Assembly: GCA_016791265.1 (NCBI GenBank) | Contig: JAEUMY010000010.1 | Coordinates: 268,293-332,292, forward strand | Length of the DNA: 64,000 bases | Origin: Betaproteobacteria bacterium | GTDB lineage: Bacteria > Pseudomonadota > Gammaproteobacteria > Burkholderiales > Usitatibacteraceae | Reading direction: 5' to 3' | Part shown: positions 12,124 to 22,594 of the stretch, piece after piece | Layout: every line of letters starts with the position of its first letter | Numbering within the stretch: the first letter of the stretch is position 1 | Translations under genes and position numbers: made by a program | Notes under the pieces: model-generated | Seen by the model: the letters and a program-made list of their open reading frames with translations, nothing else | What the model was told of the DNA's origin: nothing | Database searches by the model: none

Positions 12124-12189
12124 TCTGCTAGAATCCCTTGATAACCAACAAGAAAATAAACAACTTCCTAGAATGCGTAGCGGGGGATT

Positions 12190-13767
12190 ATGGCACTAAC
12201 GCTCACGGTACCGGCGCCGGTACAGGCTTTGCCGAAGGACATTGAAACCAAGCCGAAGCAGGCCAAGGCCTGGGTGGAAGCCCTGCCACTGGCCAAGGTC
12301 GTCGAAACCGGACGCGCGCTGCTGGAACATCTCACCACGTTAAATCGCAGCAAGCTCTCGGCCGACGAACGGCTTGAGCTGATGGAGATCTACCGCCCCG
12401 TCATTGTCACACTGCTGGAGGAGCTGGAGCACATTTTCGCCTACAGCACGCTGCCGCTGCCCGCCAAGCAACGCGAAGCCTTCGAGCTGGCTCGGACGCT
12501 TGCAGGCGAATGCGCCATCGCCTACAAGCTCTACATTGTCGACAAGACCGGCAAGCTGCTCGCCTTCGGCGCGAAAAAATCCCTGCCCTTGCCGCTCGCT
12601 CGCGCCATCGCGTACACCGGGCGCGTGCTTTTGCAGAGCTACAAGACCTACTACCCGGCACCCGCTGGCACATGGCGCGATATCAGCCAGCTCTACGCCT
12701 ACGCCGAGGAGCAGGGCATGCTGGCCGAGATACCTGATGAGGACGCCAAGGTATCGATTGCCGACCTCTACCTTGAGCCTGTGGTGCTCTCGCTGGCCGA
12801 TCCATATCGCCTCATGTACCGCGAGGCGGACAAGGTGCTGGAATTGCTTGCCCAGGCGCGCGGCAGCGTGACCCTCACCGACCAGCGGCCCGAAAACCTC
12901 GATCCGCAAAAAGCGTTCCTCGTGGCGCTGGATTCGGATCGCGCGCCGCGCCTCATGTCGATCGCCATCAAGGAGCCGCCGGGCCAGGTGCTGCGCCTCG
13001 TGGATGTCAGCAAGCTGGTGGAGAAGCTGAAACAGAAGCTGGCGCAACTCAGCACAAACAAGGACGCTGCCAAGTCGAAGGGCGCGCACGAAATGTACGA
13101 CCTGCTCACCCGGCTCACGCGGCTCTGGGGCGACCCGCCCAAGCGCCAGTTCCGCCGCAATCCGGCGGAGACCGGTGTCGCGGTCTGCTCGGGCATCAAG
13201 GCCATTGCGCATTTCTGCGCTCTGGCGGCGAACGAAGACCCCGAGGCTGAGACTCAAGCCATCGCCGCGGGCGATACCGTGCCGCTCTTGAAAATGCCGA
13301 CCGACCCGGTGTCGAAATCATTGGGTGTGGAAGAGTGGACGGTGCTGAACCAAAGCCCCAATGGGCTGCGTCTGCATCGCGAGCCGGGCGGCGTGGTGGG
13401 CATCACCGTGGGTGAAGTGGTGGGCGTCCGCTTTTCGGGCGGGCAGAGCTGGAACGTGGGCATCGTGCGTTGGCTGAATGTGCTGGAGAGCAACGATCTC
13501 GAATTCGGTGTGGAATTGATCGCGCCCAACGCGCAGCCGATGGAAATCGAGCCGACCATCTCGTCGAACAGCCGTATCCAGGCCGCGCTGAAGCTGCCGC
13601 CGATTCACGGCGAAGGCGACAGCGACACGTTGCTCACCTATCCCGATACCTTCGCTGATCTGCGCGAGTTCGAGTTGAATGACGGCGTGAATCTGAGCGT
13701 CATCCGTTCAACCGGTCTCGTGGAGAAGACCTCGCGGTTCGAGATCTTTCAGTTCAGTCCTTCCTGA
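12190..13767 (+). CDS. Probable c-di-GMP-binding PilZ-type protein
   Basis: A 525-residue soluble protein without membrane segments. Residues 1-350 are helical and not recognised. Near 386-460 is a PilZ-like beta region: R-R-N-P upstream near 317 and N-Q-S-P-N-G-L-R-L near 389, fitting the N-x-S-x-x-G-x-x-L half of the PilZ signature, followed by G-I-T-V-G-E-V-V-G-V-R-F. The PilZ call is moderate, because the arginine motif is about 70 residues away rather than adjacent. Its neighbourhood has several other c-di-GMP proteins. Confidence 0.6.
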   Translation: MALTLTVPAPVQALPKDIETKPKQAKAWVEALPLAKVVETGRALLEHLTTLNRSKLSADERLELMEIYRPVIVTLLEELEHIFAYSTLPLPAKQREAFELARTLAGECAIAYKLYIVDKTGKLLAFGAKKSLPLPLARAIAYTGRVLLQSYKTYYPAPAGTWRDISQLYAYAEEQGMLAEIPDEDAKVSIADLYLEPVVLSLADPYRLMYREADKVLELLAQARGSVTLTDQRPENLDPQKAFLVALDSDRAPRLMSIAIKEPPGQVLRLVDVSKLVEKLKQKLAQLSTNKDAAKSKGAHEMYDLLTRLTRLWGDPPKRQFRRNPAETGVAVCSGIKAIAHFCALAANEDPEAETQAIAAGDTVPLLKMPTDPVSKSLGVEEWTVLNQSPNGLRLHREPGGVVGITVGEVVGVRFSGGQSWNVGIVRWLNVLESNDLEFGVELIAPNAQPMEIEPTISSNSRIQAALKLPPIHGEGDSDTLLTYPDTFADLREFELNDGVNLSVIRSTGLVEKTSRFEIFQFSPS

Positions 13768-14998
13768 CTTCGGCCTCGCTGTTGTCACCCGACCGCGCTC
13801 CCAGCCAGGCTTGCAAGGGCCGGGCGAGGTGCTCCTTGAAGGTCCCGGGCAGATCGCCGGCGAGCGCTCCAAGTCCTGCCGGAATCACGCCTTCCAAGGG
13901 CGCATCGTGGAACCAATTCCATGACTCCGCAAGCGTGATGGCCTCGGGATCGGCGATGAGCCGGAAGCGCGAACCGCGCTCGCGCCGCACCACCCCCCGG
14001 GCCACGAGGTGATCAAGCGTGTCTTCCAGCCAATCCAGCGGCGCGGCGACCTCCCGATTCAAGTCGCCCAGTGAAGCGCCGCGCACCGCGTCACGCGTAC
14101 GTGCCAGCGCCGCCAAGAGTTCCAGACCGTTCTGAAAGTCGAGCCGCTGCGCTGGGCGTGCCACCAAATGGTGCCAGCGCTCGTGCCCCCAGTAGGGTAA
14201 CGACGCGCTGATCTCCGCCCCAATCAGGATCACGCACCAGCAGAGATACACCCACAGCAAGAACACCGGGATGGCGGCGAACGCGCCATAGACCATGTTG
14301 AAACCGGGCATCAAGGTCACGTACACGGCGAACAAACTCTTCAATGCCTCGAACAGCAGCGCCGCGATGAACGCGCCGACAAGCGCGTTGGCAACGGGCA
14401 CATGTCGGCATGGCACGACGCGATAGACGAGAAAAAATGTCACCGTGCTGCCCCCCACCGACAGCACCTTGAGCAACGCCTCGTCCAGCCAGGGCAGTCG
14501 CCCGGCGACGCCCAGCGAGAGGCTGACGAGATAAGACGTGATGCTGATTCCAAGGCCCAGCAGCAGCGGAGCCGCGACGAGCAGCATGAGGTAGGCCACG
14601 CCGCTCATCCACCACGGCCGTGCGCGCCGTGAGCGCCAGATGTCGTTGAACGAGCGATCCACCGTGTAGAGCATCGAGAACGCGGTGACGAGGAGAAATC
14701 CGATGCCGACGTAGGTGAGCTTGCGCGCGTTGGCCGTGAACTGGCCCATGTAGACCGTGATGATCTTGTACGCGATGTCCGGCACCAGGTTCATGAGCAG
14801 GAAAATCTTGATGTTGGTGAGGAGCTGCTGGAAAAACGGCAGATAGGACAGGATCGCCACCACGATCGCGAACAGCGGCACCAGCGACAAAAGCGTGCTG
14901 AACGTGAGGCTGCCCGCGATCTGCAAGCAGCGGTCCTCCACGAAGCGCGCAAACAGGAAGCGGGCAAAGCTCAAAAGTCGTTGCAGACGCTCAGGCAT
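13754..14998 (-). CDS. YihY/UPF0761-family inner membrane protein
   Basis: A 414-residue protein with six membrane segments in residues 20-270 (S-L-T-F-S-T-L-L-S-L-V-P near 33; R-V-V-P near 192) and a soluble C-terminal winged-helix-like domain from about 290. Formerly labelled RNase BN; that activity belongs to another protein, and the family role is unknown. Start chosen at MPERLQRLLSFARF; a longer frame begins inside a palindromic repeat copy. Its 3' end overlaps the convergent PilZ-type gene by 14 bases. Confidence 0.88.
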   Translation of the reverse strand: MPERLQRLLSFARFLFARFVEDRCLQIAGSLTFSTLLSLVPLFAIVVAILSYLPFFQQLLTNIKIFLLMNLVPDIAYKIITVYMGQFTANARKLTYVGIGFLLVTAFSMLYTVDRSFNDIWRSRRARPWWMSGVAYLMLLVAAPLLLGLGISITSYLVSLSLGVAGRLPWLDEALLKVLSVGGSTVTFFLVYRVVPCRHVPVANALVGAFIAALLFEALKSLFAVYVTLMPGFNMVYGAFAAIPVFLLWVYLCWCVILIGAEISASLPYWGHERWHHLVARPAQRLDFQNGLELLAALARTRDAVRGASLGDLNREVAAPLDWLEDTLDHLVARGVVRRERGSRFRLIADPEAITLAESWNWFHDAPLEGVIPAGLGALAGDLPGTFKEHLARPLQAWLGARSGDNSEAEVRKD

Positions 14999-15023
14999 GG
15001 TGAGTGGCGTGGAGACGGATGTT

Positions 15024-15120
15024 GCGAATATTCGCATCGAGAACGGTGCTGCACTCGCATGATAGAGAGGTTGGGTCTGCGATGCCTCGGGCCGACAACC
15101 GGGATCATGCGAATATTCGC
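15024..15120. repeat. Pair of GCGAATATTCGC palindromes in the yihY-wrbA divergent promoter region
   Basis: Two perfect copies at 15024-15035 and 15109-15120, start-to-start distance 85 bases (about eight helical turns), both with T/A flanks. They lie 26 bases upstream of the yihY start and 42 bases upstream of the wrbA start, filling the only intergenic region between the divergent genes. Confidence 0.9.
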
Positions 15121-15161
15121 ACTGCCAGGCGTGACGCCAAGCCCAACTTCATTCGACATCC

Positions 15162-15755
15162 ATGTCAGACATCCTCGTTCTCTACTACAGCCATTCCGGT
15201 TCCATCGCCGAACTGGCCCGCCACATCGCCCGCGGCATTGACAGCGTGCCGGGCGCCGCCGCGCGCCTGCGCACCGTGCCGAAGGTCGCCGTGGTGACAG
15301 CGAAAGCCGAACCGCCCGTCCCCGAATCAGGCGCGCCGTACGTGACCAACGCGGACCTTGCCGAGTGCATCGGCATGGCGCTGGGGTCACCCACGCGCTT
15401 CGGCAACATGGCCGCGCCGATGAAGCATTTTCTCGATGGACTGTCGGGCGAGTGGTTCAAAGGCACGCTGTCCGGCAAACCCGCCGCCGTGTTCACCTCT
15501 TCGGCCACCCAGCACGGCGGACAGGAGTCCACGCTGCTCTCCATGATGGTGCCGCTCCTGCATCACGGCATGGTGATGGTTGGCATTCCGTTCACCGAGA
15601 CGCGCCTCAGCACGACGCGGTCCGGCGGCACGCCCTACGGCGCCTCGCACGTGGCCGGGCCCGACAACGATCAGCCGCTCACCGATGACGAGGCTCAACT
15701 CGCATTCGCGCTGGGGCAGCGACTGGCCCGGATCGCGTTGAAATTGCGTGCGTGA
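15162..15755 (+). CDS. wrbA: NAD(P)H:quinone oxidoreductase, WrbA type
   Basis: A 197-residue flavodoxin-fold protein. The FMN phosphate loop reads Y-Y-S-H-S-G-S near residue 7-13; the family motifs G-S-P-T-R-F-G-N-M near 76 and S-S-A-T-Q-H-G-G-Q-E near 110 are present. WrbA enzymes reduce quinones by two electrons, avoiding semiquinone radicals. The stop overlaps the next gene. Confidence 0.94.
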   Translation: MSDILVLYYSHSGSIAELARHIARGIDSVPGAAARLRTVPKVAVVTAKAEPPVPESGAPYVTNADLAECIGMALGSPTRFGNMAAPMKHFLDGLSGEWFKGTLSGKPAAVFTSSATQHGGQESTLLSMMVPLLHHGMVMVGIPFTETRLSTTRSGGTPYGASHVAGPDNDQPLTDDEAQLAFALGQRLARIALKLRA

Positions 15756-16101
15756 TTCCGAAGGCGCACAGCCGCGCGTGAACGCGCGTCACGCTGTGGC
15801 GGGCGGACTCTTGGCACTTGCTCTGCTGGCGCTTGGCTGGGAGCTTTGGCTGGCCCCGCTGCGGCCGGGCGGGTCCATGTTGGCCTGGAAGGCGTTGCCG
15901 CTTGGCATCGCACTCGTCTACGCGTTGCGCGGGACGCGCCGCACCTTCCAGTGGCTGTCCATGCTCATCCTGTTCTACTTCACCGAAGGCGTGGTGCGCG
16001 CCTGGTCCGAAAGCGGCGTCTCACGAACACTCGCCGTGACTGAAATCGCGCTGAGCCTCTGGGTCTACATTGCCAGCATCATGGCGAGCCGCGCGAAATG
16101 A
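15748..16101 (+). CDS. DUF2069 predicted membrane protein
   Basis: A 117-residue protein with four hydrophobic segments and the DUF2069-like block L-F-Y-F-T-E-G-V-V-R-A-W. It begins at GTG within the end of wrbA, so is co-translated; the wrbA-DUF2069 pairing is common in betaproteobacteria. Function unknown. Confidence 0.8.
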   Translation: MRDSEGAQPRVNARHAVAGGLLALALLALGWELWLAPLRPGGSMLAWKALPLGIALVYALRGTRRTFQWLSMLILFYFTEGVVRAWSESGVSRTLAVTEIALSLWVYIASIMASRAK

Positions 16102-16152
16102 AAACGGCGCCGCAGCCCCCTGCAACGCCGTTGTAGACATCCGGATTTGCGA

Positions 16153-17247
16153 TCAGGGCGTGACGGGCTTCCCCGCCTCGGCCTTCTTGTCCTCGACAAA
16201 GTCCGCACGCGTGGCGCCGAGGTACTTCGCCAGCGGACAGGCCACCAGCACCGAGGAATAGATGCCGAAACAGATGCCGATGGTGAGCGCGAGCGCGAAG
16301 TAATGCAGCGTCGGTCCACCCCAGATCAGCATGGCGACCACCGCCATCTGCGTGGAGCCGTGGGTGATGATGGTCCGCGAAATCGTGCCGGTGATCGCGG
16401 CGTCGAAGACTTCCTCGGTTGTCGCCTTGCGCATTTTCCGGAACATCTCGCGCGCGCGGTCGAACACCACGACCGACTCGTTCACGGAGTAGCCCAAGAT
16501 GGCGAGAATGCCAGCCAGCACGGGCAATGAGAATTCCCACTGGAAGAACGCGAAGAATCCCAAAATGATCACGACGTCATGCAAGTTGGCGATGATGGTG
16601 GCGACCGCGAAGCGCCATTTGAAGCGGATGGCGAGATAGGCCATGATGCCGAGACAGACGGCCAGCAACGCCATGGCGCCATCGGTCGCGAGCTCAGAGC
16701 CGACTTGGCTGCCGACGAACTCGGTGCGGACCAGCTTGGTGCATTTCTCGCCCAGCGCAACGCGCTTCTCCTCCATGGCCGCGACGCGGGCCTCATCGCG
16801 CTCCTTGAAGGCGATCTTGCCCAGCGCGGCATACTCGGCGTGGACGGCGGCGCATTCAGACGCTTCGCCCGGCGCAGGCTGAGCGGTAAGCGCCGCGAAC
16901 ACGCTTTCCTTCTGCTTTTGCATCGCCTCGTTCTGGTTGTCGCCGCCCTTCTCCGTTTTCTCCAGCTTGAGCGGGAGGCGAATCAGCAGATCTCGCGAGC
17001 TGCCGAACTTTTGCACCGTCACATCGGTGAGACCCGCCGCATTCAGCGTGCCCCGCACTTTCTCCGGGTCCGCCGCTTGAGGATAGGTCACCTCCATCAC
17101 CGTGCCGCCGGTGAATTCGATGGACAGATGCAATCCCTTGGTCGCGAGGAAGAACACCGCGAGCAAGAAGGTGACGAACGAGATCACGTTGAACGCCAAC
17201 GAATGGCGCATGAACGGGATGCTCTTCTTGATCTTGAAAAATTCCAT
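16153..17247 (-). CDS. secF: Protein translocase subunit SecF
   Basis: A 364-residue protein, the partner of SecD in using proton motive force to finish Sec-dependent export. TM1 is near 17-36, I-E-F-T-G-G is near 43-48, and the C-terminal TM bundle contains G-Y-S-V-N-E-S-V-V-V-F-D-R. Residues about 97-171, between L-L-I-R-L-P and V-R-T-E-F-V-G, are a charged, helix-like insertion with two or three Cys, not found in E. coli SecF (about 320 residues). It should lie in the periplasmic domain. Expressed after secD with a 56-base gap. Confidence 0.95.
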   Translation of the reverse strand: MEFFKIKKSIPFMRHSLAFNVISFVTFLLAVFFLATKGLHLSIEFTGGTVMEVTYPQAADPEKVRGTLNAAGLTDVTVQKFGSSRDLLIRLPLKLEKTEKGGDNQNEAMQKQKESVFAALTAQPAPGEASECAAVHAEYAALGKIAFKERDEARVAAMEEKRVALGEKCTKLVRTEFVGSQVGSELATDGAMALLAVCLGIMAYLAIRFKWRFAVATIIANLHDVVIILGFFAFFQWEFSLPVLAGILAILGYSVNESVVVFDRAREMFRKMRKATTEEVFDAAITGTISRTIITHGSTQMAVVAMLIWGGPTLHYFALALTIGICFGIYSSVLVACPLAKYLGATRADFVEDKKAEAGKPVTP

Positions 17248-17303
17248 GATCGACTCTCAGTTCTTTCTTGATTGGCGCTTGGCGGTCGCTCGACGCGCGC
17301 GCG

Positions 17304-19166
17304 TCAGGCTGCCGCTTTCTGTTGCCAGCTGGTGTCGCCGATGGACAGTTTCGCGACCTTCTTCTTGCCGCCGTAGATCAGGTTGACCAGTCCGCGCGAC
17401 ACCACGACCGCGCTGAAAATCGACGTGAGAATGCCAAGGCAGTGAACCACCGCGAACCCGCGCACTGGACCCGAACCCCAAACCAGCAGCGCCAAGCCAG
17501 CGATGAGCGTGGTGATGTTCGAATCAAGAATGGTGTCGAACGCCCGGTCGTAGCCCGCCTGAATCGCCATCTGGGGCGACATGCCGGCGCGCACTTCCTC
17601 GCGGATACGCTCGTTGATGAGCACGTTGGCGTCAATCGCCATGCCGAGCGTGAGCGCGATGGCCGCGATACCGGGCAGGGTCAGTGTCGCCTGCATCATC
17701 GAGAGCAAGGCCACCAGGAACAAGAGGTTCGCACCCAGTGCCAACACGGAGACCAGGCCGAAGAGCATGTAATACGCGCACATGAACACCGCGATCGCGA
17801 TGAATCCGCCGATCACCGCGTTCTGCCCCATCTTGATGTTCTCCGCACCAAGGCTGGGACCGATCGTGCGCTCCTCGATGATTTCCATCGGAGCCGCGAG
17901 CGAGCCAGCGCGAAGCAGCAGTGCGAGATTCTTCGACTCCTCAACGCTCGGCATGCCGGTGATGATGAAGTTGGATCCGAATTCGCCGTTGATGCTGGGC
18001 CAGGTCAACACTTCCGACTTGCCCTTCTCCACGAGGATCATCGCCATGCGTTTCTTCACGTTCTCACGTGTGGTCTGGGTCATCACCCGGCCACCGGCCG
18101 CGTCCAGCCGCACGGTCACGATGGGGCCGCCGCTTTGCTGATCGAAGTTGGGTTGCGCATCGATCACGCGCTCGCCGGTGATCACCAGCGAATTGCGCAC
18201 CAGCACGGTGGCGCCGCGGTCGTCGGTCAGCTTGATGGTGCCAAACGGCGCCGATTGACTCTTGTAGGCCTCGAACGCATCCAGACCCGGAGACGAAGCC
18301 AGCTCCTCGGCCACCATGCGGACTTCCAGCGATGCGGTGCGTCCGATGATGTCCTTGGCGCGCGCCGTGTCCTGCACGCCGGCCAGTTGCACGAGGATGC
18401 GGTCAGGGCCGCTTTGCTGCACGATGGGTTCGGACACGCCGAGTTCGTTCACGCGATTGCGCAACGTGGTGATGTTCTGCTGCAGCGCGCTGTCGCGCGT
18501 GCGCGTCGCGGCCTCGGGCTTGATGGTGGCGGTGATCTGGAAATCCTCGCCCGCGCTGGTGTCGCGCAGGTTGAGGTCCGGCACCTGGCTCACGAGCAAC
18601 TTGTCGGCCTGATCGCGCAGCGCCTTGTCCTTGAAACGCACGACGACCTTGTCGCCTTCGCGCGCCAGGCCGCTGTAATAGATTTTCTTTTCGCGCAACA
18701 GGTTGCGGATTTCGCCGTTGTAACGATCCACGGCCTTGTCCATCACTGCTTTCATGTCCACGGACAGCAGAAAATGCACGCCGCCACGCAAGTCCAGGCC
18801 GAGGTACATCGGCTTCGCGCCGATGGCGGTGAGCCAGGCCGGGCTGTCGGACACCAGATTCAGCGCAACCACATAACCGGGGCCGACCTTCGCCTGCACG
18901 GCATCGCGCGCCTTCAACTGGGTATCGGTGTCGGGGAAACGGACCTTGATGGAGTTATCGTCCACGAGGATGGACTCATGGCGAATATTCGCAACCTTCA
19001 ACGTCTCCTCGATCTGCTTCCTGATGGCGTCGTCGGCCTTGTTGGCGCGCAGGCCCGAGACCTGGATGGCGGGTGCCTCGCCAAACAGATTCGGCACGGC
19101 GAAGAGGAAGCCGATCACGAGCGTCAAAGCGATGATCGCGTACTTCCAGGGGGGATACTTGTTCAT
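17304..19166 (-). CDS. secD: Protein translocase subunit SecD
   Basis: A 620-residue membrane protein. TM1 is near 10-25; periplasmic P1 contains G-L-D-L-R-G-G-V-H-F near 124; the C-terminal five-TM bundle holds L-G-M-A-I-D-A-N-V-L-I-N-E-R-I-R-E with the proton-relay Asp. One palindrome copy encodes V-A-N-I-R-H near residue 58. It lies in the tgt-yajC-secD-secF cluster, all leftward. Confidence 0.96.
   Translation of the reverse strand: MNKYPPWKYAIIALTLVIGFLFAVPNLFGEAPAIQVSGLRANKADDAIRKQIEETLKVANIRHESILVDDNSIKVRFPDTDTQLKARDAVQAKVGPGYVVALNLVSDSPAWLTAIGAKPMYLGLDLRGGVHFLLSVDMKAVMDKAVDRYNGEIRNLLREKKIYYSGLAREGDKVVVRFKDKALRDQADKLLVSQVPDLNLRDTSAGEDFQITATIKPEAATRTRDSALQQNITTLRNRVNELGVSEPIVQQSGPDRILVQLAGVQDTARAKDIIGRTASLEVRMVAEELASSPGLDAFEAYKSQSAPFGTIKLTDDRGATVLVRNSLVITGERVIDAQPNFDQQSGGPIVTVRLDAAGGRVMTQTTRENVKKRMAMILVEKGKSEVLTWPSINGEFGSNFIITGMPSVEESKNLALLLRAGSLAAPMEIIEERTIGPSLGAENIKMGQNAVIGGFIAIAVFMCAYYMLFGLVSVLALGANLLFLVALLSMMQATLTLPGIAAIALTLGMAIDANVLINERIREEVRAGMSPQMAIQAGYDRAFDTILDSNITTLIAGLALLVWGSGPVRGFAVVHCLGILTSIFSAVVVSRGLVNLIYGGKKKVAKLSIGDTSWQQKAAA
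18981..18992. repeat. GCGAATATTCGC palindrome inside secD
   Basis: A-N-I-R frame, in the periplasmic N-terminal part of SecD. Confidence 0.9.
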
Positions 19167-19243
19167 GTGGGAACCTCGATGTGCGGACCGGCGCCCGGGC
19201 GGGCGCCGCGATGCGAAGGCGCGGGGTGGGCGCGCCTTCCGAA

Positions 19244-19567
19244 TTACTTCATGACGTCGTGGACGGTGCCCTTGGGCAGCAGGGTGGTCACGGCCTGACG
19301 CTGGAAATGCATGACAGTGCCGTCAGCCACTTCCACGCCCACATAGCCATCGCCCAGCTTGACGACCTTGCCAATGACGCCCATGACCACCACCTCGTCA
19401 CCCTTCTGCAAGGCATCGATCATCTGCTTGTGCTCTTTGGCCTTTTTCATCTGGGGGCGAATCATGAGGAAATAAAGCAGGCCGAACATCACGATGATCG
19501 GGAGCATCGAAATCAAGGCATCGCCCCCGGACGGCTGGGCGGCTTGGGCATAGGCGTTACTGATCAT
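19244..19567 (-). CDS. yajC: Preprotein translocase accessory subunit YajC
   Basis: A 107-residue protein with one membrane segment (about 20-37) and F-L-M-I-R-P-Q-M-K-K-A-K-E-H, the diagnostic YajC block, then a small cytoplasmic beta domain. Associates with SecDF. 77 bases separate it from secD. Confidence 0.95.
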   Translation of the reverse strand: MISNAYAQAAQPSGGDALISMLPIIVMFGLLYFLMIRPQMKKAKEHKQMIDALQKGDEVVVMGVIGKVVKLGDGYVGVEVADGTVMHFQRQAVTTLLPKGTVHDVMK

Positions 19568-19649
19568 GGGTCAATCCGGTAAGGGTTCAGGAAAACGCGC
19601 GATTCTAGCACAGCGATCCCCCTCGACGGGAGCGAAAATCCCGGACAAA

Positions 19650-20774
<1,125 letters not shown>

Positions 20775-20961
20775 TTAGGCACTCGCGATTCGCGAAAGCC
20801 GGGATTGAACCACATCAGCGGCACTTGCCGGGCCACCTGTTGCAGCCGCCCCGCCGAAACGGCATAGTGGCGCATTGGCGGCGACGTGGGCCCACACGGG
20901 TGCCGACCCGGAGCCGTCCCCCCGGCTCAAACAGAATAAGAGCGCAAGGTCATCCCCCTCC

Positions 20962-22584
20962 GTGTACTCGAAAATTCCGGTCTCCAAGCTTGAAATCGGC
21001 ATGTTCATCGCCGACATTGATCGACCGTGGATGGACACGCCATTTCTCATTCAGGGCTTTCTGATTCAAGACGAGGAGCAGATCGAGCAACTGCGCAAGT
21101 TCTGCGAGGAGGTCACCATCGACCGGGCGCGGTCCGCAGCGGAGCATCAGCCGCCTACGATGAAGCCGCCGCCCACCCAGAAACCAGTCGAGACCGCGCC
21201 CAGCGTCATCGTGAGTCGCCGCGCGGCGCCCGATTCCCGGCAAAAGACATCATCGACCGAGCGCGGTTCGGCGCCACCACGTCCGGCCGCAGTGGAAACC
21301 GCTGCGGCCAGATTGAGCGCTGGCACGGACACATCGGTGCCCGAGCTCGTCATCACGACTCGTGATGCCGAGTTCCGTCCCACCGAATCCGGACGCTACC
21401 TGCTGACCCCCAAGCCTCACGCGGAAACCGGCAACGCACCGGTACCGCCCAAGCAGGAGAGCGGACTGGCGCAGTCCATCCTGAGCGCCCTGTCCCGTCT
21501 GATTCGCGGCGATGGTGGCAAGCCGAGTAAGACACTCGCCACCGACGTCGGCCCAGTCACCGAACCCGGCAAACCGGCCGGACGCCCCGCATTCATTCCA
21601 CCCGCCATTCACCTGGTGGTGTACGAGGATGCCGCCACCGTCGAAGAGGAAACCAGCGCCGCCGCACAGGTCGTCACCCGCTCCGCTGATGTGTTGCACC
21701 GCATCGCCCAGGACATTCGCGCGGGCCGCACGCTGGCGCTCCCGGAGATCGAGGAAGTCATTTCCGACATGGTCGACAGCATGGTGCGCAATCCCGACGC
21801 CCTGATGTGGGTGATGCGGCTACGCGAAAGCGACGAGGCGACCTACGGGCACGGCCTGTATGCCTCGGTCTATCTGCTGGCGCTGGGCCGCCATCTGGGT
21901 TTTCCCAAGTCCCAACTCGCACAGTTGGGCACGATCGGCCTATTGCTCGACATCGGCAAGATCAAGCTGCCCCGCGATTTGCTGGAGAAGGCCGGGCAGT
22001 TGACCACCGAGGAATACGAGATGGTCAAGACCCACGTTCAGTTGGGCATCGACCTCCTGAGCGAGTCCGGCTCGCTCGACCCTGACATCATGGTTGGCAT
22101 CGCCCAGCACCACGAACGCGAAAACGGCAGCGGCTATCCGCGCGCGCTGGCCGGCCCCAACATTTCGCTCTTCGGCCGCATGGCCGCCATCGCCGACTGC
22201 TTCGCCGCACTGACCAATCAGCGGCCCTACGCCGAGGCGGTGTCGGCTTACGACGCGCTACGCAGCCTCTCCGGGTGGGGCGGCGAATATTTTCACGCGC
22301 CCATCGTCGAGCAGTTCATTCAGGCCGTGGGGGTGTTTCCCGTGGGATCGCTGGTTGAACTGTCGACTGGGGAGGTCGCCGCCGTCATCAGTCACAACAA
22401 GACCCGGCGTTTAAAACCCAGAGTGCTCGTGATCACCGGCCCCGACAAGACGCGCTCTGCCCATCCCGCGACGATGGACCTGCTTTACGCGCCGATGGAC
22501 GCGAACGGCCAAGCCATTTTCATCCGGCGCGGCCTGGCATCCGGCGCCTACGGGCTGGACGCCCGGGACTTCTACGTCTCCTGA
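20962..22584 (+). CDS. HD-GYP-type protein with a degenerate HD motif
   Basis: A 540-residue protein. Residues 1-60 resemble the DUF3391 domain often fused to HD-GYP. Residues 60-250 are low-complexity and proline/alanine-rich. The HD-GYP domain is from about 265. The GYP half (H-H-E-R-E-N-G-S-G-Y-P) is intact, but the expected L-L-H-D-I-G-K reads L-L-L-D-I-G-K: codon CTC where CAC would give His, a one-base change. That His is a metal ligand, so c-di-GMP hydrolysis may be lost or altered. Start placed at GTG 20962 (VYSKIPVSKLEIGMF); an upstream TTG at 20875 would add 29 residues. Confidence 0.85.
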   Translation: MYSKIPVSKLEIGMFIADIDRPWMDTPFLIQGFLIQDEEQIEQLRKFCEEVTIDRARSAAEHQPPTMKPPPTQKPVETAPSVIVSRRAAPDSRQKTSSTERGSAPPRPAAVETAAARLSAGTDTSVPELVITTRDAEFRPTESGRYLLTPKPHAETGNAPVPPKQESGLAQSILSALSRLIRGDGGKPSKTLATDVGPVTEPGKPAGRPAFIPPAIHLVVYEDAATVEEETSAAAQVVTRSADVLHRIAQDIRAGRTLALPEIEEVISDMVDSMVRNPDALMWVMRLRESDEATYGHGLYASVYLLALGRHLGFPKSQLAQLGTIGLLLDIGKIKLPRDLLEKAGQLTTEEYEMVKTHVQLGIDLLSESGSLDPDIMVGIAQHHERENGSGYPRALAGPNISLFGRMAAIADCFAALTNQRPYAEAVSAYDALRSLSGWGGEYFHAPIVEQFIQAVGVFPVGSLVELSTGEVAAVISHNKTRRLKPRVLVITGPDKTRSAHPATMDLLYAPMDANGQAIFIRRGLASGAYGLDARDFYVS

Positions 22585-22594
22585 CGTCACTGCC

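Noticed and set aside
17268..19298. 676-codon open frame opposite secD
   Set aside because: Antisense shadow of a clear secD; histidine/arginine-rich with no recognisable domain.
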